Positions 8,245-15,777 of a stretch of DNA of 64,000 bases are shown here, piece after piece. This DNA comes from JAKZRT01 sp965247915 (GTDB lineage: Bacteria; Pseudomonadota; Alphaproteobacteria; Rhodobacterales; Rhodobacteraceae). The translations under genes were made by a program, and so were the position numbers. The DNA is taken from positions 310,001 through 374,000 of the forward strand of contig OZ252048.1 of the NCBI GenBank assembly GCA_965247915.1, read 5' to 3'. The notes under the pieces are model-generated. The model was not told where the DNA came from and searched no databases. It was given only the letters and a program-made list of their open reading frames with translations. Position 1 is the stretch's first letter. Every line of letters starts with the position of its first letter.

Positions 8245-9351
8245 CTAAGGTTTTACTATCGGCCTGATAGCCGAGCGATTCTCTAACGCCTCGAGCGCGG
8301 ATGTCACGCCCTCGGCCGTCAGCGGAAAACTGGGTCCTACAAGTTTCTCATAGGGATACCTCGATCGGCTTTTATGAACCAAGTCCATCGCACGTCCGAG
8401 GTATTTCGAATGATAGTTGTGAAGCCCCTTAATGGTTAGACACTTGATAATCACGTCATATGAATCAAGGGTGAAGCTGTCGTTCGGATAGACCGCCCCC
8501 TGCATCAGATACTTACCGCCGATGCGCAGCATTTTTGCGCCCAGCGGTACCACTTTGGCAAAGCCACAAACCTCGACCACCAGGTCGGCACCGATGCCGC
8601 GCGTGAGGTCATAGACATTTTCAATCAACGTCTCATCCGTGCACCCGTCGGCGTTGATACACACACCGGCGCCGAATTCCTTTGCCAGCTCGAGGCGCTT
8701 GTCCAGGATGTCGATCATAACGACCTGTCCGGCGCCCTGTTCCTTGGCAAATGCGGCGGCGTAAAGGCCGAGCATCCCGGCCCCCTGGATGACAACGGTG
8801 TCGCCGGTTTGCATGTCGATTCTGTCAAGGCCGCCGGTTACCGTCGCTGCCGCGCACATCAAGGGCGAGGCTTCCTCATCCGTCATGTCGTCCGGGACCT
8901 TGAACACACCGGTGCCCGGTTTGAGATAGACGTACTCGCCAAATGTGCCCATGAAATACGGGGGCACGTCGCTCTTTTCATGTCCGTACTTGAAGAGATT
9001 CTGGCACTTCTGCGGCAGATCCGTCATCCTGCAGAAATAGCAGTTGCCGCAGTTGGCCATGATAGACCAGGTGATACGGTCCCCATCGGACAGCGGGTTG
9101 CCGGCGGCATCTCTCGTAATATCGCGCCCGAGCCGCTCGATGATGCCGAGCCCTTCATGACCGAGCACGGATGGGGTCGGAAAAGGCCTGCGCCCGCGCC
9201 AGCTGTGCATGTCCGAGCCGCACACGGTAGCGATGCTGGTGCGGACCAGAATTGCACCCGGCTCCAGCTCTTTCGGCAACGGGAACTCTGCTGCCTCCAG
9301 TGGTTCGCCAACGCCCGTAAAGAGCACGACTTTGCCTGTTTGTGATGACAT
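8245..9351 (-). CDS. zinc-dependent alcohol dehydrogenase (phosphonate-catabolism-associated type)
   Basis: 368 aa medium-chain dehydrogenase. Catalytic-zinc ligands: CGSDMHSWRG and GHEGLG; structural-zinc cysteines: CGNCYFCRMTDLPQKC; NAD-binding IQGAGMLGLYAAAFAKE. The overall pattern resembles the clade of alcohol dehydrogenases found beside phosphonate-utilisation genes and PhnX-like HAD enzymes, matching the next gene here, but a polyol dehydrogenase is also possible. A much longer open frame extends to 9774, but ATG 9351 has ggaggc 4 bases upstream and starts the conserved domain, so the extension is rejected. Confidence 0.82.
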   Translation of the reverse strand: MSSQTGKVVLFTGVGEPLEAAEFPLPKELEPGAILVRTSIATVCGSDMHSWRGRRPFPTPSVLGHEGLGIIERLGRDITRDAAGNPLSDGDRITWSIMANCGNCYFCRMTDLPQKCQNLFKYGHEKSDVPPYFMGTFGEYVYLKPGTGVFKVPDDMTDEEASPLMCAAATVTGGLDRIDMQTGDTVVIQGAGMLGLYAAAFAKEQGAGQVVMIDILDKRLELAKEFGAGVCINADGCTDETLIENVYDLTRGIGADLVVEVCGFAKVVPLGAKMLRIGGKYLMQGAVYPNDSFTLDSYDVIIKCLTIKGLHNYHSKYLGRAMDLVHKSRSRYPYEKLVGPSFPLTAEGVTSALEALENRSAIRPIVKP

Positions 9352-9511
9352 TCTGCCTCCGAGTACTCTGAAGTCCTCAATCCCAAGCTCAATGCGGACA
9401 GCCGCACGGCTCCGTAATGGTGCGACCGTGTGGGACCGCCGGCCGTAGTCGTCAGTTATTCTTGACCTCCTACGATTTCTTAACCCCGCGCCAGGGAGAA
9501 TGGCTTTCGCT
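9352..9511. other. short intergenic within the cargo operon
   Basis: 160 bases between the transaldolase stop and the alcohol dehydrogenase start. No gene seen. The composition changes here from the AT-richer transaldolase to the GC-richer downstream genes, consistent with a join between segments of different origin. Confidence 0.35.
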
Positions 9512-10723
9512 TTAGGTAAAGCACGCACCTCCTTCAAGGCATTTGCCTGCGAAATCCACCATTTCGTCGGTAGCTTTTGAGAATTGCTCGGCGGTTCGCT
9601 GAAGTGCCGGAAGAGTATTGTATTCATCACGGGTGTAGCCATCTTCAGCATATCCTCGTTCAAAATACAGTACCCGCATGAGCTTATCCATGAGTTCGCT
9701 GGGGATGTCTTCAAGGATTTGGTCTTTTTTGAATGATATCTTTTCAACGCCGGGCATAAAAAGAACCTTATCAATGAACGTGGGCGGACATGTCAAAACA
9801 ACATTGGCGCCGGCTTTTTCTTCGAGGTGCCAGATACGATTTTCCCCATCGACGGTCGGCCCAAGGATTAGAGAGCAGGAAAGCATTTTGCTCGGTCGAT
9901 CATTGTCTATCAAATACTTGTATGCCTTTTTGAAAACCGCCAGTTCCGCCATTCGAATTTCGCCGTCGGTTAGCTCCACGCCTTTTTCTTTGGCAAGGTC
10001 TTTTAATCCGCCGAGATTCCCGAATCTTCCCTCCATATGAGTGATGACCGACCGCCACTGGCTCAGGTCCACACCGTTTTTCTTGGCGGTTTCTAAACCC
10101 CGATTGACGCTTTCGGCACAGTCAACTAACTGGGGCAGGACAAAGGTCAGGGTATTATTGGTGGGAATCCCTTTGGATGTCAGATACTCGATCACTTCAT
10201 AACCCTGCTTGGAACCTGGGATTTTTACCATCACGTTGGGATTGATAGCCGCGATTTCTTCGGCCTGTCTGATCATGGCATCCTTATCAAACACACTGCG
10301 CGGATCGACCTGCCCGGAGAGGTAGCCTTCCTTGTACCCACTGGCCTCAAACAGCGGCAGGTACATCTCTGAACCAACTTTTACAACCCTTTTGTAAAGC
10401 TTCCAAAAAAGGCCCTCTTTGTCCAGTCCCGGATTCTCGGATATGATATCCTTGGCGACCCCTTCCCAGTAAGCAGGATCGGTTTGAATCGCCTGCAGCG
10501 AAAGTGGTGGATTGGTGGTCACACCCCGAAACAATTGATTTTGGGGATTGTCTTTGTCGTACATTCGGTTGAATTGCGTTTGCAGCAGATCACGATCCGC
10601 CGGATCTGCTTTTTCGAGCAATTTTTTACACCAATTTTCGAAAACAACGGGAGAAGAATCCCACCAGATTTCCATCCCTGGGCTGATGTCTACCAGCCGT
10701 TCGAAAAAGTTTCTTTCTTCCAT
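9512..10723 (-). CDS. transaldolase-family protein
   Basis: 403 aa. The family motifs are present: GVTTNPPLSLQAI near residue 65, the Schiff-base lysine in NVMVKIPGSKQGYEV near 180, and TNNTLTFVLPQL. Transaldolases move a three-carbon dihydroxyacetone unit between sugar phosphates; the protein is longer than classical TalB or small TalC/FSA types, so its substrate may differ. Base composition and codon use are clearly more AT-rich than the neighbours on both sides, pointing to separate acquisition from an unrelated bacterium. It is the first intact gene of the leftward operon; agga lies before ATG 10723. Distance to the truncated hydrolase upstream is only 28 bases. Confidence 0.85.
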   Translation of the reverse strand: MEERNFFERLVDISPGMEIWWDSSPVVFENWCKKLLEKADPADRDLLQTQFNRMYDKDNPQNQLFRGVTTNPPLSLQAIQTDPAYWEGVAKDIISENPGLDKEGLFWKLYKRVVKVGSEMYLPLFEASGYKEGYLSGQVDPRSVFDKDAMIRQAEEIAAINPNVMVKIPGSKQGYEVIEYLTSKGIPTNNTLTFVLPQLVDCAESVNRGLETAKKNGVDLSQWRSVITHMEGRFGNLGGLKDLAKEKGVELTDGEIRMAELAVFKKAYKYLIDNDRPSKMLSCSLILGPTVDGENRIWHLEEKAGANVVLTCPPTFIDKVLFMPGVEKISFKKDQILEDIPSELMDKLMRVLYFERGYAEDGYTRDEYNTLPALQRTAEQFSKATDEMVDFAGKCLEGGACFT

Positions 10724-10751
10724 AATTGATCCTGCTGTTTAACCAAACTGT

Positions 10752-10964
10752 TTAGAGGCGGTTTCTTAATCTAAGACAATATGATCGAAACCGGAGCATT
10801 GCTCTTGTGCGACCGGCGGGCCGCATCGGCCAGCTGGGGATCACGCCCGCCGCCTTGGCGGCTTCGAAATAGGCGGGATCGCCGCCATCTACGCAGGCCA
10901 CGGCCACCGGCCGCGCGGGCTTCCTGTAGATGACGCAGTTGAGCTCCGGCGAGGGCGTGGCCAT
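10752..10964 (-). pseudogene. phnA: phosphonoacetate hydrolase-like N-terminal remnant
   Basis: Only about 40 codons resemble a known protein: RPVAVACVDGGDPAYFEAA then GVIP, the N-terminal metal-binding start of phosphonoacetate hydrolase (PhnA, alkaline phosphatase superfamily), where the DGGDP aspartate is a zinc ligand. After that the frame runs through unrelated sequence to a stop at 10752, so roughly 90 percent of the gene is missing. It is divergent from the LysR gene, the arrangement expected if LysR regulated an original phosphonate operon. The truncation point (about 10840) abuts the AT-rich transaldolase, suggesting the transaldolase segment replaced the rest of the gene. Identification rests on a short match. 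Confidence 0.55.
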
Positions 10965-11067
10965 GGGAGAGGCTCCTCATCGGTCTGAGGGCGAGACTTG
11001 CGGTACGCTAGCACCGGCTGTACTATCGGCAAAATTGGAAATATCCATCAATCTATTGGTCTCATAG
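10965..11067. promoter_or_regulatory. divergent promoter region between phnA remnant and LysR
   Basis: 103 bases between two divergent starts, the standard place for a LysR operator and overlapping promoters. An imperfect dyad ttggaaatatcca lies near 11035-11047. No confident -35/-10 pair could be assigned by eye. Confidence 0.4.
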
Positions 11068-11946
11068 ATGTATCAGAAATGGCTGGAAGCATTCCACCAG
11101 GTTGCGAGCCAGGGCAGCTTCACGGGCGCGGCGCACAAGCTGAATGTCGGTCAGCCGACTGTCTCGACCCATGTGAGCAATCTCGAAGGCCGCTTCGGGG
11201 TGGAGCTGTTCCACCGCAAGGGCCGATCGATCACCCTGACCGCGGTGGGCGAGACGCTCTACGCCATCACCCACAATCTCTACTGCCACGAGCAGGAGGC
11301 CATCCGCTTTCTGACGGCCGCCCGGGACCTCGAGGTCGGCGAGCTCAATCTCAGCGCCGTCGGGCCCCATGACGTGATGGAGCTGCTGGCGGCCTACAAG
11401 GACCGCCGGCCCGGCCTCAAATGCACCGTGCGGCTCGGCGTGATCGACGAAGTGCTGGCGGACCTGGAAGATTTCCGCGCCGATATCGGCATAGTGGGGC
11501 GGGACTGCGGCAGCGAGACCGTGCACGCCATGTTCTACGACCAGCACAACGTGTTGGTGGTGGTGAACAGCACGCATCGCCTGGCGGGCCGCGGGGAGAT
11601 CCGTCTTGCAGACCTGCACGGCGAAGAGATGGTGGTGCGCTCGAAGAACTCGACCACCCAGCAGGCCTTCGACGAGGCGGCCGCGGCGGCCGGCGTAGCG
11701 GTAGAGCGGGTCTTTGAAATCGAAAGCCGCGAGGGTCTGCGCGAAGCAATCGTCCGCGGGTTCGGCGTCGGCGTCATTTCGGAAAGGGAATTCGGGCCGC
11801 ATCCAGATCTGCGACCGCTATCGGTCACGGATTCCGAGATGTTCACGCGCGCCTATGTCACCTGTCTGAAATCGCGCCGCAACCGACCATTGATCCAGGG
11901 ATACCTGCGGCTTGCCGCTTCGATTGTAGAAGGTCGGGAGAAGTAG
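11068..11946 (+). CDS. LysR-family regulator, phosphonate-associated type
   Basis: 292 aa. The N-terminal winged helix-turn-helix is clear (FHQVASQGSFTGAAHKLNVG, QPTVSTHVSNLE), followed by an effector-binding domain. The sequence style (TGAAHKLNVGQPTVS, LFHRKGRSITLT) is that of the LysR regulators found with aminoethylphosphonate or phosphonoacetate catabolism. Its neighbour is the PhnA-like remnant, and a phosphonatase-like HAD and alcohol dehydrogenase follow in that operon, so it probably controls this cluster and responds to a phosphonate or a breakdown product. It starts at ATG 11068; no strong ribosome binding site is visible. It points toward the ABC importer operon and converges on it. 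Confidence 0.82.
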   Translation: MYQKWLEAFHQVASQGSFTGAAHKLNVGQPTVSTHVSNLEGRFGVELFHRKGRSITLTAVGETLYAITHNLYCHEQEAIRFLTAARDLEVGELNLSAVGPHDVMELLAAYKDRRPGLKCTVRLGVIDEVLADLEDFRADIGIVGRDCGSETVHAMFYDQHNVLVVVNSTHRLAGRGEIRLADLHGEEMVVRSKNSTTQQAFDEAAAAAGVAVERVFEIESREGLREAIVRGFGVGVISEREFGPHPDLRPLSVTDSEMFTRAYVTCLKSRRNRPLIQGYLRLAASIVEGREK

Positions 11947-12025
11947 CTACGCGGCGTCGTGCTTATTGGCCCCGGCAACCATGGCTCGCGCCCGGGCGGA
12001 TACGCCTTCGGCAATCCAGTGTCCA

Positions 12026-13690
12026 TCAAAGGACGCCAACGCCGCTGATTACTGGTTCCGGTAGTTGTGGCGCGCTTTCCAGGAGATCGCGCGTATAAGG
12101 ATGACTCGGCGCTTCAAACAGTTGCTCGGTCTGCCCGGTTTCGACTATCTCTCCGTCCTTCATGACGGCGATGCGTTCACAAAGCTCCCGCACCACCCAG
12201 AGATCATGTGAAATGAACACCATCGTCAAACCGAGGTCGGCGGATAGCGCATTCAACAGATCGAGGATCTGCGCCTGAATGGAAACATCCAACGCGGAAA
12301 CAGGTTCGTCGGCGATCAGAATGTCTGGCTCAACCACAAGACTTCGGGCGATGTTGACGCGTTGGCGCTCACCACCCGACAGCATGTGCGGAAAGCGACT
12401 TGCGAAGTCGGGATTCAGACCCACCTGCTCGAGTGCCGCGCGCACGCGTGCATCGCGGTCATTGGGTCTGCCAATGCGATGGATGTCCAGTCCTTCCCGC
12501 ACCGACCGTCCGACAGTCATGCGCGGATCAAGCGACGCGGCGGAATCCTGAAACACCACTTGTACTCTGCGCCGGAATCGTATGGCCTCGTCACGGCCGA
12601 GCCGAAGCGGGTTCCAGCCACCGACGCGCAGCACCCCCGCGGTCGGGCTTTGCAGCCCGAGGATCACACGGCCAAGGGTTGTCTTGCCCGATCCTGATTC
12701 GCCTACGATACCCAGCCTTTCGCCGGGATAGACAGAAAGGTTAACCGACCTAAGCGCGTTAACGGGCAGCGCGCGGCGGAGCATCGTGCCTCCAAATGTT
12801 ACCGAGATATCCGATGCTTCGATAAGCGGGGCACCTGGTACCTCCGCCGACTGGGGCGCACGCGCAAGCCTGGGGCGACGGCCGGGCAGGCTTGCAAGCA
12901 GGAGTTTCGTGTAATCGTGTTGGGGCGCACCAAAGATTTCGCGGGTTGGCGCGATTTCGACGATCTGTCCCTGATGCATGACCGCCACCCGGTCGGCGAT
13001 TTCCGCGACAATGTTGAGATCGTGGGTGATGAACAGCATCGCCATGCGGGATTCGATCTGAAAGTCCTTCAGGAGTCGCAGCAGCCGGGCCTGTACCGTA
13101 ACGTCAAGGGCCGTGGTGGGTTCGTCGGCGACCAGCAGTTGCGGCGATCGAATGGCAGCGATGGCGATCATCACCCGCTGGCGCTGTCCGCCAGACAACT
13201 GGTGGGGATAGGCGCGCGACCTCGTCCCGGCGTCGGGAATGCCAACCCGGTCGAGGATGTCGACCGCCATAGCTTTCGCCTCTTTCCGGCGGATGTCGGG
13301 CCTCGCCTCACGCAGCGCTTCTGCAATCTGCTCGCCGGCGCGCTGCGTCGGATTCAGTGCCGACAAAGCGTCCTGAAAAACGATGCCGATATCACGGGCC
13401 CGCACAGCCCGCATCTCAGCGTCGCTGAGGGCGACTAGATCGACGGGCCCGTCGGGTCGACTCAGCACGATCTTGCCCTCAATATGTGTGCGTGGCGTGG
13501 TGAATGGCGGCTGGTGCAGGCGGAGAAAGCTCTTGGCGAACGCCGATTTGCCGCTGCCGCTCTCGCCGACCAGGGCAACAGTTTCTGCGGCGTGAATGTC
13601 CAAGTCGACGCCGCGCACGGCGTGGATCGGGCCGGCCGCGGTGTCGAATCGGACGTGGACGCCGCGCGCGGCAAGGACCGGTTCAGCCAT
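12026..13690 (-). CDS. peptide-type ABC importer, fused double ATPase
   Basis: About 554 aa with two complete nucleotide-binding domains in one chain (DppD plus DppF type, GsiA-like). First: Walker [14 protein letters not shown], signature LSGGQRQR, Walker [13 protein letters not shown]. Second: [33 protein letters not shown]. It powers uptake through the two permeases just upstream. ATG 13690 overlaps the end of the preceding permease by 8 bases (ATGGCTGA), indicating translational coupling, so the longer in-frame start at 13714 is less likely. It is the last gene of the leftward importer operon. The solute may be a peptide, nickel, or an opine or phosphonate-like compound; sequence alone does not say. 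Confidence 0.9.
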   Translation of the reverse strand: MAEPVLAARGVHVRFDTAAGPIHAVRGVDLDIHAAETVALVGESGSGKSAFAKSFLRLHQPPFTTPRTHIEGKIVLSRPDGPVDLVALSDAEMRAVRARDIGIVFQDALSALNPTQRAGEQIAEALREARPDIRRKEAKAMAVDILDRVGIPDAGTRSRAYPHQLSGGQRQRVMIAIAAIRSPQLLVADEPTTALDVTVQARLLRLLKDFQIESRMAMLFITHDLNIVAEIADRVAVMHQGQIVEIAPTREIFGAPQHDYTKLLLASLPGRRPRLARAPQSAEVPGAPLIEASDISVTFGGTMLRRALPVNALRSVNLSVYPGERLGIVGESGSGKTTLGRVILGLQSPTAGVLRVGGWNPLRLGRDEAIRFRRRVQVVFQDSAASLDPRMTVGRSVREGLDIHRIGRPNDRDARVRAALEQVGLNPDFASRFPHMLSGGERQRVNIARSLVVEPDILIADEPVSALDVSIQAQILDLLNALSADLGLTMVFISHDLWVVRELCERIAVMKDGEIVETGQTEQLFEAPSHPYTRDLLESAPQLPEPVISGVGVL

Positions 13691-14546
13691 CGGCTCTAAC
13701 ATCGATGCGATCACGCAGGCTGTCGCCGATGAACTGGAACAACAAAGTGATCGTGGCGATGACGATCGAGGGCATGCCGGAGACCCACCACGCGTTGACT
13801 AAGTAGTCGCGGCCGTCCCCGATCATGCGCCCGAGCGACGCTGTTGGTGGCTGGACGCCGACTCCGAGGAAGGAAAGGCCCGCCTCCATCAGCAATACGG
13901 CCGGAAAACTCAGGGTGAGGATCACGACCAACGGTGAAGCCAAATTGGGCAGAATGTGCTTCAGCGCGATCTGCATCTGGCCGCCGCCAAGGGCCCGGCT
14001 AGCCTCGACATAGCCCTGTTCGCGAAGGGTCAAGACCTGGCCGCGCACCAGCCGCGCGTAAGCCTCCCAGCGGACGAGGCCGATCATCAAGACCAAGACC
14101 CAGATTTCCGAGCCAAGCAGGGTAATGCCGCAAAGCAGGAGCAGCAGATTCGGCAGGGTGATGAACACATCTGTAATGGTCATCACGGAGCGGTCGACCC
14201 ACTTGCCGCCGAGGCCGGACAGGAGGCCAAGCACCACGCCGAGGACCGCGCTGAAGATCAGCCCGATGATGGCGATGCCGAAGCTGGTTCGGATGCCATA
14301 GAGGCAGCGGGTAAGAAGGTCTCGGCCAATACTGTCGGTGCCCAGTGGATTTGCCCAACTCCCGCCGTCAAGCCAGACCGGCGGCTTCAAGCGAGCGAGC
14401 AGGTTGACCGCGTTCGGATCGTACGGTGCGATGAGCGGCGCCATGACGCCAAGCGCGATGATGAGTGCCAAAGCGAGAGCTGATACGTGCAAAACGCCGA
14501 AGGACCAGCGGCCTGTTCCGCGATGATCGAAGGCTGGGTCCGTCAT
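13683..14546 (-). CDS. peptide-type ABC importer permease (DppC type)
   Basis: 287 aa inner-membrane permease with about six hydrophobic helices. The N-terminal LIAPYDPNAVNLLARL and LGTDSIGRDLLTRCLYGIR are characteristic of the DppC/OppC family. The EAA cytoplasmic loop that contacts the ATPase reads YVEASRALGGGQMQIALKHI. It starts 3 bases after the other permease stops and overlaps the ATPase gene by 8 bases, so the three are translated together. Confidence 0.92.
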   Translation of the reverse strand: MTDPAFDHRGTGRWSFGVLHVSALALALIIALGVMAPLIAPYDPNAVNLLARLKPPVWLDGGSWANPLGTDSIGRDLLTRCLYGIRTSFGIAIIGLIFSAVLGVVLGLLSGLGGKWVDRSVMTITDVFITLPNLLLLLCGITLLGSEIWVLVLMIGLVRWEAYARLVRGQVLTLREQGYVEASRALGGGQMQIALKHILPNLASPLVVILTLSFPAVLLMEAGLSFLGVGVQPPTASLGRMIGDGRDYLVNAWWVSGMPSIVIATITLLFQFIGDSLRDRIDVRADG

Positions 14547-14549
14547 GAC

Positions 14550-15470
14550 TTACTTCTCCAACCGAACGCGAGGGTCGGCGACAACATAGGCAAGGTCGAC
14601 GAGCAAATTGACCACAACGACTATGGCGGCATAGGCGATGACGCCGAACTGCAACACGGGATAGTCGCGCCCCTTGACTGCATCGACCAGGACCCGGCCA
14701 ACGCCCGGGAGCGAGAAGACCGCCTCGATGAAAATCGAACCATTGAGCAGTCCGGCGATCTCCAGACCCAACACGGTGATCAGCGGGATCATCGCGTTGC
14801 GAAGGATGTGGACGCGGGCAATGCGCTGGTCGGTCAGCCCCTTCGAAAGGGCGGTGGTCACGTAGTCGTGGCCGATGGCATCGAGCATGGCGGCACGCAT
14901 GAAGCGGGCAATGGCCGCGATCATTGGAAGCGTCAACGTCACCACCGGTAGGATGTAATGGTTCGGCGTTTCGAGACCGGTTGCCGGCAGTAGCTTCAAA
15001 TAGTAGCCGAAGAACAGGATCAGGCCGATGCCGATAACGAAATGCGGCACGGCATAACCGAGAAACGCGAGCCCCATGCCCGCGCTCGTCGATACCCGGC
15101 CACGATAGAGCGCCGCGGCCGCGCCAAGCGGTATGCCAATGGCAATCGCGAGAAGCAGCGCGAGCCCGCCGATCGTAATGGTGGCGGGCATGCGCGCCGC
15201 ATACATCATCCACACATGTTGCGAGGTGTAGAGCGAACGCCCGAAATTGCCGTCGGCGATGTCGCCCAGATAAACAATGAACTGCTCCCAAATCGGACGG
15301 TCGAATCCGTACTTCGCGTCCAGAGCCGCCTGGTGCTCCTCGGTGATCCCCTCGGGGAACATCATTGCGAAGGGCGTACCGGATAGGCGCAGGGTGAGAA
15401 AGGCGATTACCAGCACGATAAACATCGTGAGGAGCGCGCGGCCAAATCGGATCGCCATGAAACGCAGCAT
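14550..15470 (-). CDS. peptide-type ABC importer permease (DppB type)
   Basis: 306 aa inner-membrane permease of the DppB/OppB family: one N-terminal helix, a periplasmic segment (YGFDRPIWEQFIVYLGDIADGNFGRS) and a helical core. The EAA loop reads YVTTALSKGLTDQRIARVHIL. It forms the heterodimeric channel with the DppC-type protein that follows. It is separated from the substrate-binding protein by a 307-base gap holding a strong stem-loop, which suggests that its expression is set lower than that of the binding protein. Confidence 0.92.
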   Translation of the reverse strand: MLRFMAIRFGRALLTMFIVLVIAFLTLRLSGTPFAMMFPEGITEEHQAALDAKYGFDRPIWEQFIVYLGDIADGNFGRSLYTSQHVWMMYAARMPATITIGGLALLLAIAIGIPLGAAAALYRGRVSTSAGMGLAFLGYAVPHFVIGIGLILFFGYYLKLLPATGLETPNHYILPVVTLTLPMIAAIARFMRAAMLDAIGHDYVTTALSKGLTDQRIARVHILRNAMIPLITVLGLEIAGLLNGSIFIEAVFSLPGVGRVLVDAVKGRDYPVLQFGVIAYAAIVVVVNLLVDLAYVVADPRVRLEK

Positions 15471-15777
15471 GCTATGTTCTCACGCTAGAGCATGCAATGT
15501 TCTCACGCCGGCATGGGGCATTCAAGACCCCCCGCGCGGTCTGGACGGTTGGTCCGGTATCAATATTTTTCGCCGATGGCTACTTCGCCGGCGCGCAGGA
15601 GTCTGCATAGGCATCTCCTTTCTTGGATTGAACCAGGGACGGTTGGCCAGGGCGTGTCTCTGAATGGCGTCATGGGACGGGAGAGGACCGGTTGGGTCCC
15701 CGGGGAGTTCCGGGGACCCGTCCCGTCCTAGAAATTCGCATCGATCGTGATTTCGCCCGCCCGGAGCTCGGGTGGGT
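15471..15777. other. gap between importer binding protein and permeases
   Basis: No gene seen. Apart from the hairpin at 15694-15719, the permease-proximal end carries a tandem near-repeat of about 22 bases (gcatgcWatgttctcacg, 15467-15507). No coding stretch with a plausible start was found on either strand. Confidence 0.5.
15694..15719 (-). terminator. intercistronic stem-loop after the binding-protein gene
   Basis: Perfect 10-bp inverted repeat gggtccccgg / ccggggaccc with a 6-base loop, about 60 bases downstream of the binding-protein stop on the leftward transcript. No T-tract, so it is more likely an mRNA-stabilising or partial-termination hairpin of the kind placed after binding-protein genes to keep them more abundant than their permeases. 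Confidence 0.6.

Noticed and set aside
9352..9774. N-terminal extension of the alcohol dehydrogenase
   Set aside because: It overlaps the transaldolase gene antisense to nothing useful and ATG 9351 has a strong ribosome binding site.
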